Assembly: GCA_021299875.1 (NCBI GenBank)
Contig: JAJTEW010000008.1
Location: forward strand, 434,001-498,000
Direction: 5' to 3'
Length of the DNA stretch: 64,000 nucleotides
Origin: Comamonadaceae bacterium
Lineage (GTDB): Bacteria; Pseudomonadota; Gammaproteobacteria; Burkholderiales; Burkholderiaceae_C
The position numbers and the translations under genes are program-made. This document shows positions 53,836 to 64,000 of the stretch, piece after piece (the stretch's first letter is position 1; each line of letters opens with the position of its first letter). The notes under the pieces are model-generated. The model worked only from the letters and a program-made list of their open reading frames with translations. It was not told the DNA's origin and made no database searches.

Positions 53836-54819
53836 TCAGATCAAGTGGGCCACGCCCGCTTGCTCGTCGGTCAACTCTTTCAGCGTCTTGTCGATGCAGC
53901 CTTGGCTGAAGGCGTCAATCTCCAAACCTTCCACGACTTTGTACTCGCCGTTTTCGCAGGTGACGGGGAAGCCAAACATGACGTCTTTAGGAATGCCATA
54001 CCAGCCTTGCGACGGAATGCCCATGGTGACCCACTTGCCGTGGGTGCCCAAGGCCCAGTCGCGCATGTGATCGATGGCGGCGTTGGCAGCCGATGCCGCC
54101 GAGGACAGGCCACGGGCTTCAATGATGGCGGCACCACGCTTGCCCACGGTGGGCAAGAACACATTGGCGTTCCATTCCTGGTCGTTGATCATGGCCTTGA
54201 CGGATTCACCCTGGATGGTGGCGAAACGGTAATCGGCGTACATGGTGGGCGAGTGGTTGCCCCACACGCACAGTTTTTCGATGTCGGCCACGGCTTTGCC
54301 CGTCTTGGCAGCGATTTGCGACAGCGCGCGGTTGTGGTCCAAACGCAGCATGGCGGTGAAATTGCCGGGCTTGAGGTCAGGCGCGGCCTTCATGGCAATG
54401 TAGGCGTTGGTGTTGGCGGGGTTGCCCACCACCAACACTTTGACGTCGCGCGAAGCGACTGCGTTCAGGGCCTTGCCTTGGGCCGTGAAGATGGCGCCGT
54501 TGATGGCCAGCAATTCGGCACGTTCCATCCCTGGGCCGCGTGGGCGCGAACCGACCAACAAGGCGTAGTCCACGTCCTTGAAGGCGGTCATGGGGTCGCC
54601 ATGGGCTTCCATGCCGACCAGCAATGGGAATGCGCAGTCTTGCAATTCCATCATCACGCCCTTGAGCGCTTTTTGCGGACCTTCAACAGGCACTTCCAAC
54701 AATTGCAGGATCACGGGCTGGTCTTTGCCCAGCATTTCGCCCGAGGCGATGCGGAACAACAATGCGTAACCGATTTGACCTGCAGCGCCGGTAACGGCAA
54801 CGCGGACGGGCTTTTTCAT
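53836..54819 (-). CDS. mdh: Malate dehydrogenase
   Basis: NAD-dependent interconversion of malate and oxaloacetate. 327 residues, the betaproteobacterial type without a signal. [19 protein letters not shown] is the Rossmann motif, [15 protein letters not shown] holds substrate arginines, [10 protein letters not shown] follows, and catalytic His is in [16 protein letters not shown] lies 8 bases ahead of ATG 54819. It heads a minus-strand unit (mdh, lyase, secreted protein, acnB) divergent from the GntR gene. Confidence 0.97.
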   Translation of the reverse strand: MKKPVRVAVTGAAGQIGYALLFRIASGEMLGKDQPVILQLLEVPVEGPQKALKGVMMELQDCAFPLLVGMEAHGDPMTAFKDVDYALLVGSRPRGPGMERAELLAINGAIFTAQGKALNAVASRDVKVLVVGNPANTNAYIAMKAAPDLKPGNFTAMLRLDHNRALSQIAAKTGKAVADIEKLCVWGNHSPTMYADYRFATIQGESVKAMINDQEWNANVFLPTVGKRGAAIIEARGLSSAASAANAAIDHMRDWALGTHGKWVTMGIPSQGWYGIPKDVMFGFPVTCENGEYKVVEGLEIDAFSQGCIDKTLKELTDEQAGVAHLI

Positions 54820-54984
54820 GTAAGGAACTCCGAAAGGTTGAAAACAAGGGTTGCATTCCCTTGCCAACAATCGTGTCGGCAGGGCCATCCGACGAACCGG
54901 ATACACGCCTGTGAACCTGAAAGAGCTCACCGCGCAAGCAAACAGCCGCAGAGTGTACCCGCGAAAACCCCCATCGTCAATTTG

Positions 54985-55003
54985 TCTTATGTCTTATATA
55001 AGA
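54985..55003. promoter_or_regulatory. Palindromic operator candidate between mdh and gntR
   Basis: Perfect 12-bp palindrome TCTTATATAAGA at 54992-55003, with an extra TCTTAT half-site at 54985-54990. It is 173 bp before mdh and 34 bp before the GntR start, where an autoregulator would bind. The same 12-mer lies at 30328-30339 beside argD. Confidence 0.6.
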
Positions 55004-55036
55004 TATGATGCACCACCTGACTTGCACACAACACGC

Positions 55037-55837
55037 ATGCCTGGTTTGCCCATGAACAACCACATGACTTTGAACGAAGCACCCCCCGGCGCGACCGATT
55101 CGTCTCCGGCCACACCTGCTTTCAGCCCGCTTTACCAGCAGATCAAGGGTTTGATCTTGCAAAGTCTTCAGGCCAGCGAGTGGAAGCCCGGGGAATCCAT
55201 CCCCAGCGAAATGGAGTTGGCATCGCGTTACCGCGTCAGCCAAGGCACGGTGAGAAAAGCCATCGACGAATTGGCCAATGACCACCTGCTGATCCGCAAG
55301 CAGGGCAAGGGCACTTTTGTGGCCACCCACGCCGAGCACCAGGTGCAGTACCGATTTTTGAAACTGGTCCCTGACCAAGGCGACCTCAACACCGAGGGGC
55401 CTGCGCAACGCCACATCGTGGACTGCAAACGCCTGCGGGCCTCGGCCGAAATCTGCCGTGCTTTGGCGCTGCGCTCGGGAGACACCGTGCTGCAAGTTCG
55501 GCGCGTCCTTTCGTTTGCAAATGTGCCCACCATTCTGGAAGACTTGTGGCTGCCAGGTACGCCATTCAAGGGACTGACCGCCGAGAGACTGTCGGGTTAC
55601 AACGGTCCGATGTACGCCCTTTTTGAAACCGAGTTTGGCGTGCGCATGGTGCGAGCCGATGAAAAAATCCGGGCCGTTTTACCTGACAAGACCCAAAGGG
55701 AATTGCTGCATTTACCGGCCCACACCCCCCTCTTGAGCGTGGAACGCATAGCCTACACCTACAACGACACCCCGATGGAGTTGAGGCGCGGCTTCTACCG
55801 CACTGACACACACCACTACCACAACGCTTTGAACTGA
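55037..55837 (+). CDS. GntR-family regulator with UTRA domain (HutC subfamily)
   Basis: About 266 residues. An N-terminal winged HTH (PLYQQIKGLILQSL, GESIPSEMELASRYRVSQGT, VRKAIDELANDHLLIRKQGK) is followed by a UTRA ligand-binding domain (from about residue 100: VLQVRRVLSFANVPTILEDLWLP through HTPLLSVERIAYTY). ATG 55037 is used; 55052 and 55064 are alternatives. It sits between mdh-acnB and the sdh-gltA operon, so it probably controls TCA genes; the effector is unknown. Confidence 0.9.
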   Translation: MPGLPMNNHMTLNEAPPGATDSSPATPAFSPLYQQIKGLILQSLQASEWKPGESIPSEMELASRYRVSQGTVRKAIDELANDHLLIRKQGKGTFVATHAEHQVQYRFLKLVPDQGDLNTEGPAQRHIVDCKRLRASAEICRALALRSGDTVLQVRRVLSFANVPTILEDLWLPGTPFKGLTAERLSGYNGPMYALFETEFGVRMVRADEKIRAVLPDKTQRELLHLPAHTPLLSVERIAYTYNDTPMELRRGFYRTDTHHYHNALN

Positions 55838-55866
55838 AACCAGCCTTGGACCTCACAAAAATGTTC

Positions 55867-55914
55867 AAACTGTCACTGAAATGCTCATGTCAGTTTGCTG
55901 CGTTGCAATAGAAT
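55867..55914 (+). promoter_or_regulatory. Putative sdh promoter with imperfect inverted repeat
   Basis: AAACTGTCA (55867-55875) and TGTCAGTTT (55888-55896) form an 8-of-9 inverted repeat, followed by a TAGAAT -10-like box at 55909-55914, 53 bp before sdhC. No good -35 is seen. The repeat may bind an activator or repressor. Confidence 0.35.
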
Positions 55915-55966
55915 CCAGCCGTTTGTCATCCATGTCACGAACGCGTTACACCCAGAAAGCACCCAC

Positions 55967-56398
55967 ATGACTGAACTCGCCCGCAAGCGGCCTGAATTCC
56001 GCAACATCAACGCCCTGAAAGACCTGCCTACGTATCGCCTGCCGGCTGCTGGCATCGTCTCCATCCTGCACCGCATCAGCGGCTTTTTGATGTTTGTGCT
56101 GATGCCTTTGATCATCTGGATGTTTGACAACTCCATCACCTCCGAAGTTTCCTACGCCAAGCTCTCAGCCGCTTTCAGTTTGGGCATCGGCTTTGTGCCC
56201 GGCTGGTTCTTCAAATTGGTGGCCCTGGCACTGATCTGGGCTTATTTGCACCACTTCATCGCGGGCATTCGCCACATTTACATGGACGCTTTCCATGCTG
56301 TGAGCAAGGAATTCGGTAAATCTTCAGCAGTGGCCACCTTGGTATTGAGCCTGGGCCTGACCGCTGTTCTGGCCGCCAAGCTGTTTGGCCTGTACTGA
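55967..56398 (+). CDS. sdhC: Succinate dehydrogenase cytochrome b556 subunit
   Basis: Membrane anchor of complex II, 143 residues, three helices. SILHRISGFLMF holds the quinone-site Ser/Arg, and HHFIAGIRH in the second helix the heme-ligating His. The start at ATG 55967 (MTELARKRPEFRNI) gives the normal soluble N-terminus. It is first in sdhC-sdhD-sdhA-sdhB-sdhE-gltA. Confidence 0.95.
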   Translation: MTELARKRPEFRNINALKDLPTYRLPAAGIVSILHRISGFLMFVLMPLIIWMFDNSITSEVSYAKLSAAFSLGIGFVPGWFFKLVALALIWAYLHHFIAGIRHIYMDAFHAVSKEFGKSSAVATLVLSLGLTAVLAAKLFGLY

Positions 56399-56437
56399 TC
56401 TCTCAGCCCCTCACTCAAAACAACAAGGAATTCCAAC

Positions 56438-56806
56438 ATGTCGTCTGTGAACTACGGCTCCAAACGCATCGTGACCGGTGCTGGCTATGGCTTTCGTGAC
56501 TGGCTGGCCCAACGAGTGACTGCCGCCTTGATGGCTTTGTTCACCGTGGTCCTGCTGGCCCAAGTGATTTTCACCTCCGGCCCCATTGGCTACGAAGAAT
56601 GGGCTGGTATTTTTGCCTCTCAGTGGATGAAGGTGCTGACTTTCTCTGTGATCATTGCCCTGCTCTACCACGTCTGGGTGGGCATGCGTGACATCTGGAT
56701 GGACTATGTCAAACCTTTGGCCGTGCGCTTGGTTTTGCACGTCTTCACTCTTGTCTGGCTGATCGGCTGTGCTGGCTGGTCTGTTCAGGCTCTGTGGCGC
56801 CTTTGA
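56438..56806 (+). CDS. sdhD: Succinate dehydrogenase membrane anchor subunit
   Basis: 122 residues, three helices. GFRDWLAQRVTAALMAL at the start and YHVWVGMRDIWMDY, which holds the second heme His and the quinone-site Asp-Tyr, identify it. It lies 39 bp after sdhC and 51 bp before sdhA. Confidence 0.94.
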   Translation: MSSVNYGSKRIVTGAGYGFRDWLAQRVTAALMALFTVVLLAQVIFTSGPIGYEEWAGIFASQWMKVLTFSVIIALLYHVWVGMRDIWMDYVKPLAVRLVLHVFTLVWLIGCAGWSVQALWRL

Positions 56807-56857
56807 TGCGTCAGCCCTCATTTTCATTGCGCTGAAACCACACCTACCCATTTACCC

Positions 56858-58663
56858 ATGAGCTATACCAAAGACAAAATCACCACCCGCAAGTTTGACG
56901 TTGTGATCGTCGGCGCCGGTGGTTCGGGCATGCGTGCCTCGCTGCAGCTGGCCCGTGCTGGCCTGAATGTGGCCGTCCTGTCCAAAGTGTTCCCAACACG
57001 ATCACACACCGTGGCAGCCCAAGGCGGCATTGGCGCCTCTTTGGGCAACATGTCCGACGACAACTGGCACTACCATTTCTACGACACCATCAAGGGCTCC
57101 GACTGGCTCGGCGACCAAGATGCCATCGAGTTCATGTGCCGCGAAGCCCCCAAGGTCGTGTACGACCTGGAGCACATGGGCATGCCGTTTGACCGCAACC
57201 CTGATGGCACGATTTACCAGCGGCCCTTTGGCGGCCACACCGCCAACTACGGCGAAAAGCCTGTGCAACGCGCTTGCGCTGCGGCTGACCGCACCGGCCA
57301 CGCCATGCTGCACACGCTGTACCAGCAAAACGTTGCGGCCAAAACCAGTTTCTTCGTGGAGTGGATGGCGCTGGACCTGATCCGTGACGCCGAAGGCGAC
57401 GTGGTCGGTGTGACTGCCCTGGAGATGGAAACCGGCGACCTGCACGTCCTGCATGCCAAAACCGTGCTGATGGCCACCGGTGGCGCAGGCCGCATTTATG
57501 CAGCCTCCACCAACGCCTTCATCAACACCGGCGACGGTCTGGGTATGGCAGCGCGAGCGGGCATTCCTTTGGAAGACATGGAGTTCTGGCAATTTCACCC
57601 CACTGGCGTGGCCGGTGCTGGTGTGCTCTTGACCGAAGGCTGCCGTGGCGAAGGCGCCATCTTGCTCAACAGCAACGGCGAGCGTTTCATGGAGCGTTAT
57701 GCGCCAACCTTAAAAGACTTGGCGCCACGTGACTTCGTGTCCCGTTGCATGGACCAAGAGATCAAGGAAGGCCGTGGCTGCGGCCCCAACAAAGATTACG
57801 TGCTGCTCAAGTTGGATCACTTGGGTGCAGACACCATCCACAAACGCTTGCCCTCGGTCTACGAAATCGGTGTCAACTTCGCCAACGTCGACATCACCAA
57901 AGAGCCGATCCCGGTGGTGCCCACCATCCACTACCAGATGGGCGGCATCCCCACCAACATCAACGGCCAAGTGGTGGTGCAAAACGCCACGGACCACAAC
58001 GCTGTGGTCAATGGCCTCTATGCTGTAGGCGAATGTTCTTGCGTCTCGGTGCACGGCGCTAACCGCCTGGGGACCAACTCGCTGCTCGACTTGTTGGTAT
58101 TCGGCCGCGCGGCTGGCAACCACATCGTCGATTTCGCCTCCAAAACCAAGTCACACAAGCCTTTGCCCGCCGATGCTGCCGATTACACATTGGGTCGTCT
58201 GAACAAACTCGAAGGCCGTGGCGGTGAATACGCCCAAGATGTGGCCAACGACATGCGTGCCACCATGCAACAACACGCTGGCGTGTTCCGCACCCAAGCC
58301 TCCATGGACGAAGGTGTGCAAAAGATTGCCGCCATCCGCGAGCGCGTCAACGCGATTGGCCTGAAGGACACCTCCAAAGTGTTCAACACCGCCCGCATCG
58401 AAGCCTTGGAAGTGGACAACCTGATCGAAGCCGCGCAGTCCACCATGGTGTCTGCCGCTGCCCGTCGCGAGTGCCGTGGTGCCCACACCGTGAGCGACTA
58501 CGAGCGCCCAGTGGATGACGCCGTGGCCCCATTGGGCCGCGACGACGCCAACTGGATGAAACACAGCCTGTGGCACAGCGCCGACAACAGCCTGACCTAC
58601 AAACCGGTCAAGCTCAAGCCCCTGACTGTGGACTCCGTGCCACCCAAGGTCCGTACCTTCTAA
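56858..58663 (+). CDS. sdhA: Succinate dehydrogenase flavoprotein subunit
   Basis: Oxidises succinate to fumarate on the inner face of the membrane. 601 residues. VVIVGAGGSGMRASLQLA is the FAD motif, and RSHTVAAQGG holds the His that carries covalent FAD. HPTGVAGAGVLLTEGCRGEGA and the C-terminal RRECRGAH hold substrate-binding residues. Flavinylation is helped by SdhE, encoded downstream. Confidence 0.97.
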   Translation: MSYTKDKITTRKFDVVIVGAGGSGMRASLQLARAGLNVAVLSKVFPTRSHTVAAQGGIGASLGNMSDDNWHYHFYDTIKGSDWLGDQDAIEFMCREAPKVVYDLEHMGMPFDRNPDGTIYQRPFGGHTANYGEKPVQRACAAADRTGHAMLHTLYQQNVAAKTSFFVEWMALDLIRDAEGDVVGVTALEMETGDLHVLHAKTVLMATGGAGRIYAASTNAFINTGDGLGMAARAGIPLEDMEFWQFHPTGVAGAGVLLTEGCRGEGAILLNSNGERFMERYAPTLKDLAPRDFVSRCMDQEIKEGRGCGPNKDYVLLKLDHLGADTIHKRLPSVYEIGVNFANVDITKEPIPVVPTIHYQMGGIPTNINGQVVVQNATDHNAVVNGLYAVGECSCVSVHGANRLGTNSLLDLLVFGRAAGNHIVDFASKTKSHKPLPADAADYTLGRLNKLEGRGGEYAQDVANDMRATMQQHAGVFRTQASMDEGVQKIAAIRERVNAIGLKDTSKVFNTARIEALEVDNLIEAAQSTMVSAAARRECRGAHTVSDYERPVDDAVAPLGRDDANWMKHSLWHSADNSLTYKPVKLKPLTVDSVPPKVRTF

Positions 58664-58725
58664 AGATTGCCTGGACCGCTCACCCTCCGTGGCGGTCCAC
58701 CACCCAAAACACCAGGAGTTCTTTC

Positions 58726-59430
58726 ATGACCCTACGCACTTTCCAAATCTACCGCTACGACCCGGACAAGGACGCCAAGCCCTACATGCAAACCATCCAG
58801 GTGGAGCTGGACGGCAACGAACGCATGTTGCTGGACGCCCTGATGAAGCTCAAGGCCGTGGACCCCAGCATTTCGTTCCGCCGCTCTTGCCGCGAAGGCG
58901 TGTGCGGCTCGGACGCCATGAACATCAACGGCAAAAACGGCTTGGCGTGTTTGACCAACATGAACACCCTGCCCGGCACCATCGTGTTGAAACCCCTGCC
59001 CGGCCTGCCCGTGATCCGCGATGTGATCGTGGACATGACCCAGTTCTTCAAGCAATACCACTCGATCAAGCCCTACCTGATCAACAGCACCATCCCACCC
59101 GAGACCGAGCGTCTGCAAAGCCCGGAAGAGCGTGACGAGCTGAACGGTCTGTACGAGTGCATCTTGTGCGCCAGTTGCTCGACCAGCTGCCCCAGCTTCT
59201 GGTGGAACCCCGACAAGTTCGTGGGTCCAGCCGGTTTGCTGCAGGCCTACCGCTTCATCGCCGACAGCCGCGACGAAGCCACAGCCGAGCGCCTGGACAA
59301 CCTGGAAGACCCTTACCGACTGTTCCGCTGCCACACCATCATGAACTGCGTCGATGTCTGCCCCAAGGGTCTGAACCCCACCAAGGCCATCGGCAAGATC
59401 AAAGAGATGATGGTTCGCCGCGCTGTCTGA
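58726..59430 (+). CDS. sdhB: Succinate dehydrogenase iron-sulfur subunit
   Basis: 234 residues, carrying [2Fe-2S], [4Fe-4S] and [3Fe-4S] clusters. SCREGVCGSDAMNINGKNGLAC holds the first cluster in part, then CILCASCSTSCPSFWW and CHTIMNCVDVCPKGLNP the other two. AGGAG lies before ATG 58726. Its TGA overlaps the sdhE ATG by one base. Confidence 0.97.
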   Translation: MTLRTFQIYRYDPDKDAKPYMQTIQVELDGNERMLLDALMKLKAVDPSISFRRSCREGVCGSDAMNINGKNGLACLTNMNTLPGTIVLKPLPGLPVIRDVIVDMTQFFKQYHSIKPYLINSTIPPETERLQSPEERDELNGLYECILCASCSTSCPSFWWNPDKFVGPAGLLQAYRFIADSRDEATAERLDNLEDPYRLFRCHTIMNCVDVCPKGLNPTKAIGKIKEMMVRRAV

Positions 59431-59738
59431 TGACCGTCACCCCGATCCTGGAAGACGCGTCGCTGGTCGGCGCTGACCGCCAAGCGCCTTTGAGCGAGCG
59501 GTCCCTGAGCAAGCTGCGCTGGCGCAGCCGGCGAGGACTTCTTGAAAATGATTTGTTCATCGAGCGCTTTTTCAATCGGCACGCTTCAAGTTTGTCGGTG
59601 GGCCAAGCCCGGGGCATGTATGTGCTGATGGACCTGTCAGACAACGATCTCATGGACTTGTTGCTGCGCCGAAAGGAACTGCAAACCGAGATCAGCACCG
59701 AAGAGGTGCTTGAAGTCCTGAACATGCTGAGAGCGTGA
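59430..59738 (+). CDS. sdhE: FAD assembly factor SdhE
   Basis: Helps attach FAD covalently to SdhA. 102 residues. The functional RGxxE motif appears as RRGLLENDLF, and the helical bundle GMYVLMDLSDNDLMDLLLRR follows. It overlaps sdhB by one base and lies 42 bp before gltA, the common betaproteobacterial order. Confidence 0.93.
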   Translation: MTVTPILEDASLVGADRQAPLSERSLSKLRWRSRRGLLENDLFIERFFNRHASSLSVGQARGMYVLMDLSDNDLMDLLLRRKELQTEISTEEVLEVLNMLRA

Positions 59739-59780
59739 ACCCTGAACGGTTCGCAACTGGAAACTTAGAGGAAACCCACC

Positions 59781-61079
<1,299 letters not shown>

Positions 61080-61100
61080 TCGGTTAACCACCGAACACCG

Positions 61101-61130
61101 AAAGCCCGCCTTGTGCGGGCTTTTTTTATT
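61101..61130 (+). terminator. Intrinsic terminator after gltA
   Basis: AAAGCCCGC (61101-61109) pairs with GCGGGCTTT (61115-61123), then a run of T. It is 21 bp past the gltA stop. Confidence 0.92.
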
Positions 61131-61161
61131 CCTTTGTGTTATCGACATCCCGATGTGGTGG

Positions 61162-61232
61162 CAGTGCCATGGCCCGGCAGGCCGATTTGCTGGCGCGAAG
61201 CGACTGATGAGGCCTGGCGGGCCATGGCGCTG
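61162..61232. repeat. Extragenic inverted repeat, 22-bp arms (family copy 2)
   Basis: Arms 61162-61183 and 61211-61232 pair at 20 of 22 positions around a 27-nt loop. Read on minus, the loop has CTCATCAGTCGCTTCGC followed by AATCG, matching the loop words of the element at 29781-29861, and both arms contain GCCAT. It sits between the gltA terminator and leuC. Confidence 0.65.
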
Positions 61233-61332
61233 GCGCCACAAGCCTACGCGATGCTTGACGGCTCGCGCGCAAGAGTGACTTTGAAAGCCTGCGAACCGCA
61301 TAAAATGGCAGGCTGCACAGCAAGGAACCCCC

Positions 61333-62754
61333 ATGGCCCGCACGCTTTACGACAAAATCTGGGACGAACACGTCGTCCACACCGAAGACGACGGCACCTC
61401 CGTCCTCTACATCGATCGCCATTTGGTGCACGAAGTCACCAGCCCCCAAGCCTTCGAAGGCATTCGCCAAGCGGGCCGCAAAGTCTGGCGGGTCAGTTCC
61501 ATCGTGGCCACCGCTGACCACAACACCCCCACCACCGGCTGGGAGCTGGGTTACGACGGCATCACCGACCCCATCAGCAAAGAGCAAATCACCACGCTGG
61601 ATGCCAACATGAAAGAGTTCGGCTCAGCCGCCTTCTTCCCCTTCCTGTCCAAGCGCCAGGGCATCGTGCACGTCATTGGCCCAGAAAACGGTGCCACCTT
61701 GCCCGGTATGACCGTGGTCTGCGGTGACTCGCATACATCCACCCATGGCGCGTTTGGTGCACTGGCGCATGGCATCGGCACCTCTGAAGTTGAGCACGTG
61801 ATGGCCACGCAAACCCTCTTGGCCAAAAAAGCCAAAAACATGCTCATCAAGGTCGAAGGTGCACTGGCCAAAGGCCTCACGGGCAAAGACATCGTGCTGG
61901 CCATCATCGGCAAGATCGGCACCGCAGGTGGAACCGGTTACACCATCGAATTCGCAGGCTCAGCCATCCGCGCGCTCAGCATGGAAGGCCGCATGACAGT
62001 CTGCAACATGGCCATTGAAGGCGGCGCACGCGCGGGCCTGGTGGCGGTGGACGAAAAAACCATCGAGTACGTCAAAGGCCGTCTGCTCTCTCCCACAGGG
62101 GTGGAGTGGGACCACGCCGTGGCTTACTGGAAGACCCTGCAGTCCGACGCCGGTGCGCACTTTGACGCGGTGGTCGAATTGGACGCCAGCACCATCGTGC
62201 CGCAAGTCACTTGGGGCACTTCGCCCGAAATGGTGCTGGGCATTGACGGCCACACGCCCGACCCCGACAAAGAAAAAGACGACGTCAAGCGTGACGCCAT
62301 CGAGCGTGCATTAACCTACATGGGACTGCAGCCCGGCAAAGCCTTGGCAGACATCACCATCGACAAGGTTTTCATCGGCTCCTGCACCAACAGCCGCATC
62401 GAAGACATGCGCGAAGCCGCCGCCATCGTCAAGAAGCTCGGTCAAAAAGTCGCCAAGAACGTCAAGCTGGCCATGGTCGTGCCCGGTTCTGGTTTGGTCA
62501 AAGAGCAAGCCGAGCGAGAAGGCCTGCACGACATCTTCAAGGCCGCGGGTTTTGAGTGGCGAGAGCCCGGTTGCTCGATGTGCTTGGCCATGAACGCCGA
62601 CCGCCTAGAGCCCGGCGAGCGCTGCGCATCCACCAGCAACCGCAACTTCGAAGGCCGTCAAGGCGCGGGTGGTCGCACGCACCTGGTCAGCCCCGCCATG
62701 GCCGCTGCTGCAGCTGTGCACGGCCACTTTGTTGACATCCGCAAATTCGCCTGA
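61333..62754 (+). CDS. leuC: 3-isopropylmalate dehydratase large subunit
   Basis: Leucine biosynthesis isomerase, 473 residues, with a [4Fe-4S] cluster. [33 protein letters not shown] and [10 protein letters not shown] are canonical, in contrast to the island homologue at 47823. It is 20 bp before leuD. The 253-bp gap upstream holds the gltA terminator and an inverted repeat. Confidence 0.97.
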   Translation: MARTLYDKIWDEHVVHTEDDGTSVLYIDRHLVHEVTSPQAFEGIRQAGRKVWRVSSIVATADHNTPTTGWELGYDGITDPISKEQITTLDANMKEFGSAAFFPFLSKRQGIVHVIGPENGATLPGMTVVCGDSHTSTHGAFGALAHGIGTSEVEHVMATQTLLAKKAKNMLIKVEGALAKGLTGKDIVLAIIGKIGTAGGTGYTIEFAGSAIRALSMEGRMTVCNMAIEGGARAGLVAVDEKTIEYVKGRLLSPTGVEWDHAVAYWKTLQSDAGAHFDAVVELDASTIVPQVTWGTSPEMVLGIDGHTPDPDKEKDDVKRDAIERALTYMGLQPGKALADITIDKVFIGSCTNSRIEDMREAAAIVKKLGQKVAKNVKLAMVVPGSGLVKEQAEREGLHDIFKAAGFEWREPGCSMCLAMNADRLEPGERCASTSNRNFEGRQGAGGRTHLVSPAMAAAAAVHGHFVDIRKFA

Positions 62755-62774
62755 AGCAACCGGGAAATCACACC

Positions 62775-63428
62775 ATGCAGAAATTCACCCTCCTCAAAGG
62801 TCTGGTGGCCCCGATGGACCGCGCCAACGTGGACACCGACGCCATCATTCCCAAGCAGTTTCTCAAGTCGATCCGCAAGACCGGCTTTGGCCCTAACTTG
62901 TTCGACGAATGGCGCTACCTCGATGTCGGCCAACCCGGCGTGCCCGAAAGCCAGCGCAAGCCCAACCCAGACTTCGTGCTCAACCAGCCGCGTTACAAAG
63001 GCGCCAAAGTCCTGCTGGCCCGCAAGAACTTCGGTTGTGGCTCCAGCCGCGAACACGCCCCCTGGGCCATTGACCAATACGGCTTCCGCTGCGTGATCGC
63101 GCCCAGTTTTGCAGACATCTTCTTCAACAACTGCTTCAAAAACGGCCTGCTGCCCATCGTGCTGCCCGAGGCCGCCGTGGACCTGCTGTTCAACGAAGTG
63201 GCGGCCTTTCCCGGCTACGAACTCACGGTTGATCTGGAACGCCAAGTGGTGGTGCGCCCCCAAGGCGAAGAGATCCCCTTTGAGGTGCAGGCTTTCCGCA
63301 AGTACTGTCTGCTCAATGGCTTAGACGACATCGGCCTGACCCTGCGACACGCCGACAAGATCAAGGCCTATGAAGCCGAGCGTTTGGCTACGAAACCTTG
63401 GCTAGCGCACACTGCACAAATGGTGTAA
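62775..63428 (+). CDS. leuD: 3-isopropylmalate dehydratase small subunit
   Basis: 217 residues. [20 protein letters not shown] and the catalytic loop [18 protein letters not shown] are standard. It forms the heterodimer with LeuC. No leuB follows in the visible 100 bp; the next gene converges from the right. Confidence 0.97.
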   Translation: MQKFTLLKGLVAPMDRANVDTDAIIPKQFLKSIRKTGFGPNLFDEWRYLDVGQPGVPESQRKPNPDFVLNQPRYKGAKVLLARKNFGCGSSREHAPWAIDQYGFRCVIAPSFADIFFNNCFKNGLLPIVLPEAAVDLLFNEVAAFPGYELTVDLERQVVVRPQGEEIPFEVQAFRKYCLLNGLDDIGLTLRHADKIKAYEAERLATKPWLAHTAQMV

Positions 63429-63532
63429 CGGGTATCAACTGGCTACAGCGTCTTGAAGTGTGTGCAACCAAATAGGCTCACAAAAAGCTGCAACAGATAC
63501 AAAAATCATTTTCTACTCCGCTGCAATTTGCT

Positions 63533-64000
63533 TCAATCCTGCCCAAACAAATCGCGCGTGTACACCTTGTGCTGCACATCTTCCAAATCGGCTGACAAAC
63601 GGTTGCTCACAATCAAATCGGCGCGATGTTTGAAGTGCGCCAAATCCTGAACCACCTCTGACTTGAAAAAATCAGGTTCTTTGAGTGCAGGCTCAAACAC
63701 AATCACTTCAATGCCTTTGGCCTTCAGGCGCTTCATGATGCCTTGTATGCTGCTGGCCCTGAAGTTGTCACTGCCCGCCTTCATGATCAAGCGGTAGATG
63801 CCCACCACCTTGGGTTGACGCTGGATGATGTCAAACGCGACAAAATCCTTGCGGCTGCTGTTCGAATCCACAATGGCGCGGATCAGGTTTTGCGGCACTT
63901 GGGCATAGTTGGCCAGCAACTGCTTGGTGTCTTTGGGCAAACAATAACCACCATAACCAAAGCTCGGGTTGTTGTAATGCGCGCCAATGCGAGGGTCCAG
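63533..64000 (-). CDS. UDP-glucose/GDP-mannose dehydrogenase family protein (5' end outside window)
   Basis: C-terminal part of a nucleotide-sugar 6-dehydrogenase, 155 codons visible. [18 protein letters not shown] holds the catalytic Cys, and [18 protein letters not shown] with DLIVSNRL belongs to the C-terminal NAD-binding domain. UDP-glucose 6-dehydrogenase is the most likely identity (surface polysaccharide synthesis), and the frame stays open to the window end. It converges on leuD. Confidence 0.88.
   Translation of the reverse strand: MDPRIGAHYNNPSFGYGGYCLPKDTKQLLANYAQVPQNLIRAIVDSNSSRKDFVAFDIIQRQPKVVGIYRLIMKAGSDNFRASSIQGIMKRLKAKGIEVIVFEPALKEPDFFKSEVVQDLAHFKHRADLIVSNRLSADLEDVQHKVYTRDLFGQD

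Overview
The window looks like chromosomal DNA of a Burkholderiales betaproteobacterium, most likely a Comamonadaceae member of the Limnohabitans/Rhodoferax/Polaromonas type. This rests on gene content and order recognised by eye: rpsP-rimM-trmD-rplS; an AI-2E permease-hda-HAD-pcnB-folK string divergent from purM; murJ divergent from rpsT; DUF3579 next to argD-argF; and acnB / citE-like lyase / mdh divergent from gntR-sdhCDAB-sdhE-gltA, followed by leuCD. No database search was possible. No tRNA, rRNA, CRISPR array, complete insertion sequence or integrase was seen.

Layout. 0-9 kb: an aldo/keto reductase cut by the left edge, an acyl-CoA synthetase, an alpha/beta hydrolase, a small PagP-like outer-membrane protein, prfB with its programmed frameshift, pepN and fbp. 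9-15 kb: a NYN-domain protein, a Nudix hydrolase, a CobD/CbiB-like membrane protein, an M48 protease-pterin dehydratase-rsgA operon, and orn. 15-20 kb: a DEAD-box RNA helicase with a long structured leader, then the rpsP-rimM-trmD-rplS operon on the other strand. 20-30 kb: a GNAT acetyltransferase, a TM2-like protein, the folK/pcnB/HAD/hda/permease operon, purM, murJ-sirB1 and rpsT. 30-43 kb: argD-argF, a YkgJ protein, kynU, a two-subunit molybdenum hydroxylase, a lytic transglycosylase with an FAD monooxygenase, a second aldo/keto reductase, a Tat-exported metallo-beta-lactamase-fold protein and a secreted esterase-like protein.

43.0-49.6 kb is the standout region. A segment of about 6.3 kb is flanked by a 155-bp direct repeat (154/155 identical) made of the last 34 codons, stop and terminator of acnB. 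The right copy belongs to intact acnB; the left copy is a cut-off remnant. Inside are a RidA-like protein, an isocitrate lyase/PEP mutase-family lyase, a tripartite-tricarboxylate (Bug/TctC) receptor, a 4,5-dihydroxyphthalate decarboxylase-like protein and a very divergent LeuC/LeuD-type hydratase pair. Together they read as an acquired catabolic module: uptake of a carboxylate, hydration of an unsaturated diacid to a substituted malate, and cleavage of that malate. The true biosynthetic leuCD lies at 61-63 kb, so the island pair is probably not for leucine synthesis.

49.5-64 kb carries TCA-cycle genes: acnB, a citE/HpcH-like lyase, mdh, a GntR/UTRA regulator, sdhCDAB, sdhE and gltA. leuC and leuD follow, and a nucleotide-sugar dehydrogenase is cut by the right edge. 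A perfect 12-bp palindrome, TCTTATATAAGA, lies between mdh and the GntR gene and again between DUF3579 and argD, suggesting a shared operator. Two related extragenic inverted repeats (29.8 and 61.2 kb) appear to belong to one dispersed repeat family.
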